Source: Stieleria tagensis
GTDB lineage: Bacteria > Planctomycetota > Planctomycetia > Pirellulales > Pirellulaceae
Assembly: GCF_024129865.1 (NCBI RefSeq)
Contig: NZ_JAMYFE010000073.1
Coordinates: 1 to 64,000 of the forward strand
Length of the DNA stretch: 64,000 bases
Direction: 5' to 3'
Numbering within the stretch: the first letter of the stretch is position 1; each line of letters opens with the position of its first letter. This document shows positions 48,158-56,703 of the stretch, piece after piece. The translations under genes and the position numbers were made by a program. The notes beneath the pieces are model-generated. The model did no database searches and was not told where the DNA came from. It was given only the letters and a program-made list of their open reading frames with translations.

Positions 48158-50647
48158 ATGAACCAGCACAACTACTCAAAACGACAGACTCGGAAACTCG
48201 GGTTTACCATTCTGGAAGTGTTGATCGCATTAACAGCATCCTTGTTATTGATGCTGGGGCTTGCGCGAGCTTACAAGCTGCTCGGCGACAAGGTAACCGA
48301 ACGGCAGTCGGAAATGGATCTCAGTAGTCGTTTGCGTGACGTTGTGATCCGTTTGCGAGATGAGCTGCGGTCTGCCACCTGCGAGATGAATCCGCCTGCA
48401 AAGTATTCTGCTGCTGAGGGGTACTTGGTATACCACGAAGGTCCGTTCACAGATTCGACTACGATTCTGGGGGGAGTGAGTAATCCAGTTCCTAGGGATA
48501 CTATTTATTTCCCAGACAGTCGGTATGGAGATATCGATGATTATTTGGCATTTACCTCGCGCGCTCAAGACAGTTCACCGTTCCTGGGATTTATCCCTCA
48601 AGGAGTGCTCGACGCGGTCCGTTTCATGAACGGTCGAATGTCAGGGGCCGAACAAACGGCCTACAACGCGACCGTTGGGACTCAGCTCGTTCCGTTTTAT
48701 TCTGACGTTGCCGAGATAGCTTATTGGGTCTCGCCCGAATGGGCTCGGAATCCCGACGGCACTCTGGTTTACGAATCGCAGGTGGCAGATGGCGGAGGTA
48801 ATTTTTCGCGGCACCCTGTATTTATTGATCGCAATGACGATCTGTTGCCGGACAAACTCAATCTTCATCGTCGAGTGCTGCTGGTCCGACCTGATTTAAA
48901 TGTCACTCCCGCAGAAATGAGCATCGCTAATTCAGCGACAGTGCCGACGCCGACTCCGGCGACCTGGAACATTCCAACAGTTCCCTTTTTGGTGCGTACC
49001 GCAGGTGGACTGCGAGTGTTTCCACTTTCAGATGTCGCTGCCACTAGTCCAGCACTTTTCCCCGGGAATAATTCACTGGTTGCGCCTGGGCTTTGGATGG
49101 ACATGACTAACGCTGCCCCACAGTTCACGGCGGCACCACACTGGATGACTGGAGTAGCACGGATCCAACAGATTATGGATCTGTCACTTAGTCGCGTAAC
49201 CGACTCTTGGAGTGTGCCAGAAGTGGATCCCACGATTCCGGCAACGTATGGGATGCCTACGGCGATCTTGAAAGCCAATTCACTGGCTGACTTAACGCGG
49301 CCAGAGAATCGATTTGCTCACGTTCGGATTCCCCACCAAGTCATTTCGGGAAGTCCAGGTTCTTCGATGCCGCAAATTGCATTGTGTCCGCCGCACCCCT
49401 ATTTGATCGCCAGGGAATCATCACCGGCTAGCTTAGCTGACACTACAAATCCGCTAACGCAGGTGGCAACCGCGCCAACAACCTTTCCGCATCAGGCGGA
49501 TGCAGTGGTCGGCTCAGCCCCTGGTGGTTCTCCCTATGTGAACCGCTACGGTCGTTTCACCATGAAAACATTTTTGCGCCCTGAATTCAATCTGGCCGAT
49601 AGGGTCACAGATACCGGCGCTGGCGGAACATCGGCCTCGCTGTCCGTGAATCGCGGCGGAACGGATGTGATCGCAACCGATGTTGTTGGGTTCAATGTTC
49701 AAATATTTGATTCGACGGCGCCTAAATTCATCTGGACTGGTAGTCAAAACGGTGTCCCTGGAGGAGTAGGCGATGACGACGGCGATACGGTGATCGACAA
49801 TGAAACCGAACTAGGGTGGCCCGGGTCTGATGACGAGCCAGTGAGTCCGAACAGCCTTCGACTAGATGAAGTACTGATCAATAACGGGACTCGCACTGCA
49901 ACCGTTTGGAATCAGACTCCCGTTTCGGAATTTTTTGTAGTTGAGAGAGGAGATTTTGTTGACCTTGGTTACACGCGTTTAGCTGGCGGACCGATGCGTG
50001 GTCTGTTCCAATTTGATGAATCTGGAGGTCAGATCAATACGCCGGCTGCACGTCTTGAGGATTTCAGTAGTTCCTTCAGTGGGTTGAATGGCTCGTCACC
50101 AACAGTTGTGCTGCAACCATCAGGGGCGACTCGAAACTCAATGTTTCCCATTTCCTGGGAGCAGAGTGGAAGAATGATTGTCCGTACGATCGGAGATGGA
50201 CGTCTTTCTTCTTACTATCAACCTGTCTACGACACTTGGACCGATAGCTATTCGACAGATTCCTTCGATCAAGAGGGTTTAGGAGTGGGTTCCGGTACGC
50301 CTTTCGGCTACGCAATTGAGGTGGCGGGCGTGACGACAGGAATAGGAGCATTGAATGAGACTAGATCGACTCAAGCCAATCCTTCCAACACGACCCCTGG
50401 AAATCACAGTGATCCTCGGAATGTGGTAATCCGTCGCTGGACATCGCTTGACGGTTCTTTGGGCATCTCTGGAGAGTTTGCCGGTGAAAGTGCTGGGAGT
50501 TCACAGATTGTTCCCCAGGGATCTGACACTCCGATTCAGATTACTCCGCCGGTTCCAGAAAAACTCCGTGCGATCAAAATCAGTATTCGGTTGAATGATT
50601 TTGCTGCCGAGACGATTCGGCAGCAGACGGTGATTCAGGAGTTTTAA
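48158..50647 (+). CDS. GspJ-like pseudopilin, enlarged (829 aa)
   Basis: The prepilin motif LGFTILEVLIALTASLLLMLGLARAYK with Glu5 is followed by QSEMDLSSRLRDVVIRLRDELRSAT, resembling the GspJ/PilW helix. GspJ is usually about 200 residues. An Asp-rich motif GVPGGVGDDDGDTVIDNETELGWPGSDD (about residues 531-558) matches similar segments in the giant GspK-like protein and in the next small protein. ATG at 48158. Confidence 0.82.
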   Translation: MNQHNYSKRQTRKLGFTILEVLIALTASLLLMLGLARAYKLLGDKVTERQSEMDLSSRLRDVVIRLRDELRSATCEMNPPAKYSAAEGYLVYHEGPFTDSTTILGGVSNPVPRDTIYFPDSRYGDIDDYLAFTSRAQDSSPFLGFIPQGVLDAVRFMNGRMSGAEQTAYNATVGTQLVPFYSDVAEIAYWVSPEWARNPDGTLVYESQVADGGGNFSRHPVFIDRNDDLLPDKLNLHRRVLLVRPDLNVTPAEMSIANSATVPTPTPATWNIPTVPFLVRTAGGLRVFPLSDVAATSPALFPGNNSLVAPGLWMDMTNAAPQFTAAPHWMTGVARIQQIMDLSLSRVTDSWSVPEVDPTIPATYGMPTAILKANSLADLTRPENRFAHVRIPHQVISGSPGSSMPQIALCPPHPYLIARESSPASLADTTNPLTQVATAPTTFPHQADAVVGSAPGGSPYVNRYGRFTMKTFLRPEFNLADRVTDTGAGGTSASLSVNRGGTDVIATDVVGFNVQIFDSTAPKFIWTGSQNGVPGGVGDDDGDTVIDNETELGWPGSDDEPVSPNSLRLDEVLINNGTRTATVWNQTPVSEFFVVERGDFVDLGYTRLAGGPMRGLFQFDESGGQINTPAARLEDFSSSFSGLNGSSPTVVLQPSGATRNSMFPISWEQSGRMIVRTIGDGRLSSYYQPVYDTWTDSYSTDSFDQEGLGVGSGTPFGYAIEVAGVTTGIGALNETRSTQANPSNTTPGNHSDPRNVVIRRWTSLDGSLGISGEFAGESAGSSQIVPQGSDTPIQITPPVPEKLRAIKISIRLNDFAAETIRQQTVIQEF

Positions 50648-50653
50648 GTTACT

Positions 50654-50758
50654 GCTGGTGTGGAGGATTTATCCGACTGCTTGTTTGGGGGCGGTTGAGG
50701 TGGTTGTGGGATTTAGATGAAGACGTGGTGGAGAGTCGGATGAATCCTCCACACCAAC
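50654..50758. repeat. Inverted REP pair between pseudopilin genes
   Basis: Forward copy at 50654-50677 (GCTGGTGTGGAGG...) and reverse copy at 50735-50758, 57 nt apart. It separates the GspJ-like gene from the next small gene, which overlaps nothing but follows within 10 nt. Confidence 0.85.
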
Positions 50759-50767
50759 CAAGTGGGG

Positions 50768-51286
50768 ATGGGGATGCGTTGGTGCTTGATTCTTGTTGCA
50801 CTGTTGTTGGTGATCGGTGCGGGCGTTCGCTTGGCGACGCTGACGCTGGGGCGCCAGGCCTCGTCGTCGGCCGCTCCGGATCGCTCCGAGCTGCTGGCTC
50901 AATTGCGGACTGTCCAGCAGTCGCAGCACGGACCGCAGGCGGTCCTGGATGTCTCGTCTCAGCCCTGGTTTGCCACTCAGGGAATCCGCCAGCTCCAGCG
51001 GTTTGTGTTTGATCCCGAGGCCGCGGTCTACCTGGGCGTTGGCGATGACGGCGCACCCGGACAAGCGGGGCTGGATGATAACGCCAATGGCATTCCGGAT
51101 GATCCCTCCGAAATCGGTGCCGTCGGCAGCGATGACACCTGTGTCAGTCCCGCCGACGACCACTATCTGGCCGTGCAACAGTCATCCCAATCCGTCGTCG
51201 TCTCCCGCGGCGCCTGGGTCGCGTCGAACGCCCCCAGCGAATCCGCCCGCTATCGAATCCCATCCCTGGGCTGGATCTTGCCCTGA
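50768..51286 (+). CDS. Small membrane-anchored protein with the pseudopilin Asp-rich motif
   Basis: About 172 residues, unrecognised. One N-terminal hydrophobic helix (RWCLILVALLLVIGAGVRLATLTL) without a clear prepilin site, then VGDDGAPGQAGLDDNANGIP (about 90-109) and EIGAVGSDD. That motif aligns with VGPDGAPGRAGVSDDG in the giant GspK-like protein and with a segment of the GspJ-like protein, so it is likely a component of the same machine. Start uncertain: ATG 50768 or 50774, or GTG 50762. Confidence 0.65.
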   Translation: MGMRWCLILVALLLVIGAGVRLATLTLGRQASSSAAPDRSELLAQLRTVQQSQHGPQAVLDVSSQPWFATQGIRQLQRFVFDPEAAVYLGVGDDGAPGQAGLDDNANGIPDDPSEIGAVGSDDTCVSPADDHYLAVQQSSQSVVVSRGAWVASNAPSESARYRIPSLGWILP

Positions 51287-51287
51287 A

Positions 51288-51482
51288 GTTGGTGTGGAGG
51301 ATTTATCCGACGAGTTGAGACGTTGGTGTGGAGGATTTATCCGACTGCTTTTTTTTGAATGGGATGAGGTGGGATTTTGGAGAAGAGTGGGGGAGGGTCG
51401 GATGAATCCTCTACACCAGCGCAGACAGTCGGATGAATCCTCTACACCAGCGGGGGCAGTCGGATGAATCCTCCACACCAGC
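51288..51482. repeat. REP cluster downstream of the RAYT gene
   Basis: Two forward copies (51288-51311, 51322-51345) and three reverse copies (51397-51420, 51428-51451, 51459-51482). The reverse copies repeat every 31 bp exactly, a 24-bp REP plus 7-bp spacer. Ends 8 bp before the RAYT stop codon. Confidence 0.93.
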
Positions 51483-51489
51483 GCGGCGA

Positions 51490-52116
51490 CTAGAGTTCGG
51501 GTGGATCCCAGTCGTTGCCGTAGTCATGGAGGGGATAGGATTTCCAAATTTGAAGTGCTTTGGCTCGCCCGATTCGGTCCAAGTACTCTTGGGCGCTACT
51601 GAATGGCCACTCAGTCCAACGCGCACAATAGCCGTGTCGGACGGGATTGTTCAGCACATAGTTGATTGACGCATAGAAGTGGCCTTCGGACTTCATCTCC
51701 GTCTCGGCAGCCTTGCACCACACCTTTCGGCCACGACAGTCCTCTTGGCCGTTCCACTCGAACGCAGTTCGACCGTGGAGCTGTTGCAGTTGCTGAAACA
51801 AGTGCATGAGATTCGGGCAATCTATCATCACATGATAATGGTTGGGCAACACAACCCAGGCATCGACCGTTCGGCAATTTGCGGCCAGGACATCGCACAA
51901 TCGATTCGAGAAGTCCTGTAGACGTTCGAGCGAATGGCCGACATGGGGGCGGTGTTCAAAACAGGCCGCCGTGATCATGTAGCGATCCGTTCGGTCACTT
52001 TCAACATGACGCGGTGAGTGCAATGGATGTTGGATCGACTGGCGTTGTTCTAGGATTCGCGTTCGCTGCGCCGCGGATACTTTGCGCCAGCGGTACATCG
52101 GCGATGATTCGTTTCC
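51490..52116 (-). CDS. REP-associated tyrosine transposase (RAYT, Y1_Tnp/IS200-like)
   Basis: A 208-residue single-stranded DNA transposase-like protein of the TnpA_REP class. Seen directly: YMITAACFEHRP, the HUH-type motif LPNHYHVMID (His94 and His96), and the helix INYVLNNPVRHGY with the probable catalytic Tyr154. These three blocks in order are the RAYT hallmark. RAYTs bind and process REP hairpins and are usually domesticated, immobile single-copy genes. Here the gene is bracketed by REP clusters on both sides, and the same REP is scattered through the window. ATG 52116 chosen for the GAGGG site before it; a GTG start 15 nt upstream is possible. No IS ends or target duplication seen. Confidence 0.92.
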   Translation of the reverse strand, partial: GNESSPMYRWRKVSAAQRTRILEQRQSIQHPLHSPRHVESDRTDRYMITAACFEHRPHVGHSLERLQDFSNRLCDVLAANCRTVDAWVVLPNHYHVMIDCPNLMHLFQQLQQLHGRTAFEWNGQEDCRGRKVWCKAAETEMKSEGHFYASINYVLNNPVRHGYCARWTEWPFSSAQEYLDRIGRAKALQIWKSYPLHDYGNDWDPPEL

Positions 52117-52224
52117 CATTGCTGCCCTCACTGAAATGACCGCTACAACGTGTAGACGTCATTTTAAGGCATCCGGTTGTTCGACTCGGGGGGAGCCCAA
52201 CCCATATGAGAGAATTTTTAGTGA

Positions 52225-52391
52225 GTTGGTGTGGAGGATTTATCCGACGTGGAGGGGTTTTTTACGCGCGGGCAGTCGGATGAATCCTCCACACCAGCGA
52301 AGACAGTCGGATAAATCCTCCACACCAGCGCGGGCAGTCGGATGAATCCTCCACACCAGCGCAGGCAGTCGGATGAATCCTCCACACCAGC
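52225..52391. repeat. REP cluster upstream of the RAYT gene
   Basis: One forward copy (52225-52248) and four reverse copies (52275-52298, 52306-52329, 52337-52360, 52368-52391). The reverse copies have an exact 31-bp period. The array ends 8 bp before the purK stop codon, mirroring the cluster on the other side of the RAYT gene. Confidence 0.93.
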
Positions 52392-52398
52392 GCGGGGG

Positions 52399-53556
52399 TT
52401 AGTGGAGGTGGGCGGCGGCTTGTTGGGCGTTTTTGATGGCGGCGGCCAGATCGCTGGCGGTGGCGGTTAGGTGGCCCATTTTGCGTGCCGGTTTGGCGTC
52501 GGTCTTGCCGTACAAATGCAGTGAGGCGTTGTCGATACCGAGGGCGCGATCCCAAGGGGGCGCGGCGCCGGTGGCCGGCCAAACGTCACCGAGTAGATTG
52601 ACCATCGCGGCGGCGGCCACGCGCAGATCGGTGCAGCCGAGCGGCAGTCCACAAACTGCGCGGACGTGTTGTTGGAATTGGCTGGTGTAACACGCCTCGA
52701 TCGTCAGGTGGCCACTGTTATGTGGCCGTGGCGCGATTTCATTGATCAGCAAACGTTCGCCGTCGACCACGAAAAATTCGACGCACAACACGCCGACCAA
52801 ATCCAACCGCTCGGCGACCCGCGTCGCCACTGAAATGGCTTCCTCGCTCTGTTCGGGCGAAAGTGTGGCCGGACAACTGGAGACGTCCAGAATGTGATTT
52901 CGATGGCGATTTTCCAGCGGCGGAAAACAACGGATCTCGCCGTGACTGGAGCGGGCCACGATCACCGAGACCTCGCGGTCAAACGCAATGCATTGCTCGG
53001 CGATCCAGTCGCCGTCTTGATCCCAGGCGACCTGTTCTGCGTTGGCCGGATTTTGCAATCGATGTTGGCCTTTGCCGTCGTATCCACTGCGAACCGTTTT
53101 GACGATCACCGGCCACCCGTGTTGCTCGGCAAACGCGGTCACCGCGGCTGCCGAATCGACTGCGGCAAAGGGTGTGACCGCAAGCCCTGCATCTTGCAAC
53201 GTTTGTTTCTCGATCAGCCGATCTTGTGCCGTCGCCAGGATGTCTGGCGACGGGTAGGTCGGCGTGAACTGGCTGCACCACTGGATCGTTTGTGCCGGAA
53301 TGTTCTCGAATTCCAGCGTGATCACGTCGCACTGTTTGGCGAACTTGTCAACGACCTGGCGGTCCAACAGGTCACCGGTGACCACTCGCGGCGTGACCTG
53401 GGCCGCCGGATCGTCGGCCGATCCGGTGAACACCACCACGTGGTAACCCATTTGTGTCGCGGCGATGGCGAACATGCGGCCCAATTGGCCACCACCCACC
53501 ATGCCGATCGTGGCCCCGGGCAGAATTGTCGCCGCTTGTGGTTCAATTTTCGACAC
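52399..53556 (-). CDS. purK: N5-carboxyaminoimidazole ribonucleotide synthase
   Basis: ATP-grasp enzyme that makes N5-CAIR from AIR and bicarbonate in purine synthesis. The N-terminal GMVGGGQLGRMFAIAA (about residues 18-33) and an ATP-grasp core with PVIVKTVRSGYDGKGQ and LVGVLCVEFFVVDGERLLINEIAPRPHNSGH (split here; catalytic Glu and Asn region) are intact. 385 residues, normal. ATG at 53556, five bases after the purE stop. Confidence 0.96.
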   Translation of the reverse strand: MSKIEPQAATILPGATIGMVGGGQLGRMFAIAATQMGYHVVVFTGSADDPAAQVTPRVVTGDLLDRQVVDKFAKQCDVITLEFENIPAQTIQWCSQFTPTYPSPDILATAQDRLIEKQTLQDAGLAVTPFAAVDSAAAVTAFAEQHGWPVIVKTVRSGYDGKGQHRLQNPANAEQVAWDQDGDWIAEQCIAFDREVSVIVARSSHGEIRCFPPLENRHRNHILDVSSCPATLSPEQSEEAISVATRVAERLDLVGVLCVEFFVVDGERLLINEIAPRPHNSGHLTIEACYTSQFQQHVRAVCGLPLGCTDLRVAAAAMVNLLGDVWPATGAAPPWDRALGIDNASLHLYGKTDAKPARKMGHLTATASDLAAAIKNAQQAAAHLH

Positions 53557-53561
53557 GGTTA

Positions 53562-54086
53562 TTACTCCAGCTCGGTTGCATCAAGTACCGCTTGCGTTTG
53601 GTCGGCCACAAACGCCTGCAGAGACTGGCGGATCGCAGGGTCACCGAGCGCCAAGATTCGGGCGGCCAGTAGCCCGGCATTCTTGGCTCCGCTGGCACCG
53701 ATCGACATCGTCGCCACGGGGATGCCGCCGGGCATCTGCACGATCGACAACAGTGAATCCAGTCCATTGAGGGCACGGCTTTGCACGGGGACGCCGATCA
53801 CCGGCAACGCCGTCTCCGAGGCCACCATGCCGGGCAGGTGAGCCGCCCCGCCGGCGCCAGCGATAATCACTTTCAAACCTCGATCAGCCGCCGATTGGGC
53901 ATAAGCAAACATTCTGGCCGGCGTCCGATGAGCGCTGACGACCGTGCGTTCGTGTGCGATCCCCAGTCGTTTCAGGATCTCGCAAGCCGGGCGCATCGTT
54001 TCCCAGTCATTCTTGCTGCCCATAATGACACCGACCAGTGCGTCGGTTTTGGGAAACGTCGTGCCGTTAGAATCAGAAGCGGTCAT
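53562..54086 (-). CDS. purE: N5-CAIR mutase, class I
   Basis: Converts N5-CAIR to CAIR. Signature regions [13 protein letters not shown] (about residues 18-30), SAHRTPARM (catalytic His), and [15 protein letters not shown] with [10 protein letters not shown] follow class I PurE, consistent with the linked purK. 174 residues. The open frame runs back to 54491, but that part is tandem-array sequence; ATG 54086 (MTASDSN) is the start. Cotranscribed with purK. Confidence 0.95.
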   Translation of the reverse strand: MTASDSNGTTFPKTDALVGVIMGSKNDWETMRPACEILKRLGIAHERTVVSAHRTPARMFAYAQSAADRGLKVIIAGAGGAAHLPGMVASETALPVIGVPVQSRALNGLDSLLSIVQMPGGIPVATMSIGASGAKNAGLLAARILALGDPAIRQSLQAFVADQTQAVLDATELE

Positions 54087-54258
54087 GTTCGTGCGGAAAA
54101 CGGGTGGGGAAGCAAAGTCGGATGAGGGCTTAGTTTTAGGTGGAAAAGCGCGAAATCGGAAGGCGGGCCGATCGAGCGGGAATGATTTCACGGCCCCGGG
54201 GATGACGGGCTGGGGATAAGGGGAGCCCGATTTTGAAAGGTGTAGACACCGATGCATC

Positions 54259-55082
54259 GTCGGAACCCTGGCGGGATCCGCTACGGGGGCGTTGTGGTCG
54301 TAGCTGGGCCGGCCACGGTTCAGAGGGGGTCGTGGTTTGCGGGTGGTCGGAACCCTGGCGGGATCCGCTACGGGGATGCTCTGGTCGTAGCTGGGCCGGC
54401 CACGGTTCAGAGGGGGGTGTGGTTTGTGGGTGGTCGGAACCCTGGCGGGATCCGCTACTGGGGATGCTCTGGTCGTAGCTGGGCCGGCCACGGTTCAGAT
54501 GGGGTTGTGGTTCGCGGGTGGTCGGAACCCTGGCGGGATCCGCTACGGGGGCGTTGTGGTCGTAGCTGGGCCGGCCACGGTTCAGATGGGGTTTGTGGTT
54601 TGTGGGTGGTCGGAACCCTGGCGGGATCCGCTACGGGGGCGTTCTGGTCGTAGCTGGGCCGGCCACGGTTCAGAGGGGTTTGTGGTTTGCGGGTGGTCGG
54701 AACCCTGGCGGGATCCGCTACGGGGGCGTTGTGGTCGTAGCTGGGCCGGCCACGGTTCAAAATGGGTTTGTGGTTTGCGGGCGGTCGGAACCCTGGCGGG
54801 ATCCGCTACGGGGGCGTTGTGGTCGTAGCTGGGCCGGCCACGGTTCAGAGGGGGTTTGTGGTTTGTGGGTGGTCGGAACCCTGGCGGGATCCGCTACGGG
54901 GATGCTCTGGTCGTAGCTGGGCCGGCCACGGTTCAGAGGGGTTTGTGGTTTGTGGGTGGTCGGAACCCTGGCGGGATCCGCTACGGGAGCGTTCTGGTCG
55001 TAGCTGGGCCGGCCACGGTTCAGATGGGATTGTGGTTTGCGGGCGGTCGGAACCCTGGCGGGATCCGCTACGGGGATGCTGA
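54259..55082. repeat. Tandem array 2: 10 units of about 87-88 bp
   Basis: Units begin with GTCGGAACCCTGG at 54259, 54346, 54433, 54521, 54609, 54696, 54784, 54872, 54959 and 55046 (the last partial). The hairpin core is the same as in array 1, with arms from GAACCCTGGCGGG to CCGGCCACGGTTC. The spacer differs: here it resembles AGAGGGGTTTGTGGTTTGCG. Same orientation as array 1, and again it fills a divergent gap, between purE and menG. The frames it leaves open are not genes. Confidence 0.95.
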
Positions 55083-55183
55083 TGGTGGCTGCGGTGTCCT
55101 TCCCAAACTGCTACGGTCATGCCAGAAAAGGGATCGCGGCCGGCTGCGGTCGTTTCGTCGTTTCGCTGTTCCCCTCGCTTGCT

Positions 55184-55990
55184 ATGAACGTCAACGCGCC
55201 TCAATCGCAACCCCCGACCACTCCACCGCACCAGCACCAGGCGTCGGCTGACGGAGTGCCATTGGACAAGAGCAATGCGCGGGTCAGCGAGATGTTTCGT
55301 CAGATCGCGCCTCGCTATGACCTGATGAATCACCTGTTGTCGCTGAATGTCGACAAGCATTGGCGGTCACAGGCCGTCAAACGCCTGCGACTGATCCCCA
55401 ATGTTCCTGCCTTGGACGTTTGCACGGGGACTGGTGACCTGGCGATTGCGATTGCCAAACAGGCCCCCGCGGATGTCGACGTGGTGGGGAGCGATTTTTG
55501 TCATGCGATGTTGGAAATCGCGCGGGCCAAACGCGTACCGGGAACAGCCACCGCGGACATCGATTTTCTGGAAGCTGATTCGCAGCGGTTGCCGTTTGCC
55601 GCTGACACCTTCCAATGTGTGACTGTCGCGTTTGGGCTGCGCAATGTTGCAGACACCGATCAGGGGCTGCGAGAAATGACCCGGGTCTGTCGTCCGGGTG
55701 GCCAGGTGATGGTGTTGGAGTTTTCCAAGCCGACGCTATTCGGATTGCGGCAAACCTACAATTTCTATTTCAAGCACATCTTGCCGCGGGTCGGTCAATG
55801 GTTTGCGCGGAACAACAAGGACGCCTACGAATACCTGCCCGACTCGGTCAGCCGGTTTCCTGACGGCCAGGCGTTGGCGGATCGAATGTCGGCGATCGGA
55901 TTGACGGATGTCAAATTCACTCCGCTGACGTTTGGCGTTTGTACCATTTACGAAGGCGTGAAAGCGTCGCTTCAGGAGGCGACCGAATGA
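55184..55990 (+). CDS. menG: Demethylmenaquinone methyltransferase (UbiE/MenG family)
   Basis: SAM-dependent C-methyltransferase of quinone synthesis. [19 protein letters not shown] (about residues 38-56) is the MenG/UbiE N-terminal motif; the SAM site is [39 protein letters not shown] and [18 protein letters not shown] are further family motifs. 268 residues with a 35-residue Pro/Gln-rich N-terminal tail. ATG at 55184; the frame above it runs into tandem-array sequence. Overlaps ubiX by 4 nt. Demethylmenaquinone is the more likely substrate in this phylum, but the family also methylates ubiquinone precursors. Confidence 0.9.
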   Translation: MNVNAPQSQPPTTPPHQHQASADGVPLDKSNARVSEMFRQIAPRYDLMNHLLSLNVDKHWRSQAVKRLRLIPNVPALDVCTGTGDLAIAIAKQAPADVDVVGSDFCHAMLEIARAKRVPGTATADIDFLEADSQRLPFAADTFQCVTVAFGLRNVADTDQGLREMTRVCRPGGQVMVLEFSKPTLFGLRQTYNFYFKHILPRVGQWFARNNKDAYEYLPDSVSRFPDGQALADRMSAIGLTDVKFTPLTFGVCTIYEGVKASLQEATE

Positions 55991-56703
55991 GTGATTCACG
56001 GTCGCATTTAAAATCCAACCACGGTCGGGCCCTGCCAGATCCGGCAGGGCCCGACCCGGTCGTGTTGGGGATCACCGGTGCCAGCGGCGCGATGTATGCG
56101 ATTCGTTTGATGCAGTCGCTATGCTTGGCGGAGATCGACGTCCACCTGACGATCAGCCCCAGTGGTGCGGCAGTGATTCGACAGGAAACCGGGTTGACGG
56201 TGGATTTGCAATCACCGGATTTGGTGCAATTGATTTCCCACGTTCCTGATTGGTCCAGTGATCGTCATCGCCAGTTGGTATCGGACATGGATTGGTCATC
56301 ACCGGTATCGCGGTTTCGCTACCATAGGCACGACAATTTTTTGACCCCGATCGCCAGCGGATCGTTTCGCACGTCCGCCATGGTGGTGTGTCCTTGCAGC
56401 GGCAGCACGCTTAGCGGGATTGCTCGGGCGGCGGCCAGCAATCTGGTTCAACGCGCCGCGGAAGTGCATTTGAAAGAACATCGCAAGTTGGTTTTGGTTC
56501 CTCGGGAAACGCCGCTCAGTGTGTTACAGCTAGAAAACATGCATCGGTTGGCGGCGGCCGGCGCCGTGATTTTGCCGGCGATGCCCGGTTGGTATCACGG
56601 TGTGGAGTCGTTGGATTCCTTGTTGGATTTTGTGGTCAGTCGGATTCTGGACCAATTGAATCTGGACAATCAGCTGATCCAGCGCTGGGAGGGCCAGTCA
56701 TGA
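55987..56703 (+). CDS. ubiX: Flavin prenyltransferase (UbiX family)
   Basis: Makes prenylated FMN, the cofactor of UbiD-type decarboxylases. Signature [16 protein letters not shown] (about residues 27-42), [36 protein letters not shown] and [18 protein letters not shown] are all UbiX motifs. 238 residues, with about 25 extra at the N-terminus; residues 13-24 ([12 protein letters not shown]) are encoded by a 34-bp perfect palindrome. ATGA overlap with menG and again with the next gene, so the three are one operon. Confidence 0.93.
   Translation: MSDSRSHLKSNHGRALPDPAGPDPVVLGITGASGAMYAIRLMQSLCLAEIDVHLTISPSGAAVIRQETGLTVDLQSPDLVQLISHVPDWSSDRHRQLVSDMDWSSPVSRFRYHRHDNFLTPIASGSFRTSAMVVCPCSGSTLSGIARAAASNLVQRAAEVHLKEHRKLVLVPRETPLSVLQLENMHRLAAAGAVILPAMPGWYHGVESLDSLLDFVVSRILDQLNLDNQLIQRWEGQS
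56023..56056. repeat. Perfect palindrome inside the ubiX N-terminal coding region
   Basis: GGTCGGGCCCTGCC-agatcc-GGCAGGGCCCGACC, a 14-bp perfect stem with 6-nt loop, in frame within ubiX (residues 13-24). Read in this frame it encodes [12 protein letters not shown]. No second copy seen in this window. Confidence 0.85.

Noticed and set aside
52275-52391. Four evenly spaced 24-bp repeats as a small CRISPR array
   Set aside because: The spacers are only 7 bp and nearly identical, and the repeat also occurs as dispersed inverted pairs; it is a REP cluster next to a RAYT gene.
54252-54653. Open frame with a repeated WSEPWRDPL-type peptide
   Set aside because: It is the tandem hairpin array read in frame by chance over a few units; the array does not keep a reading frame overall.
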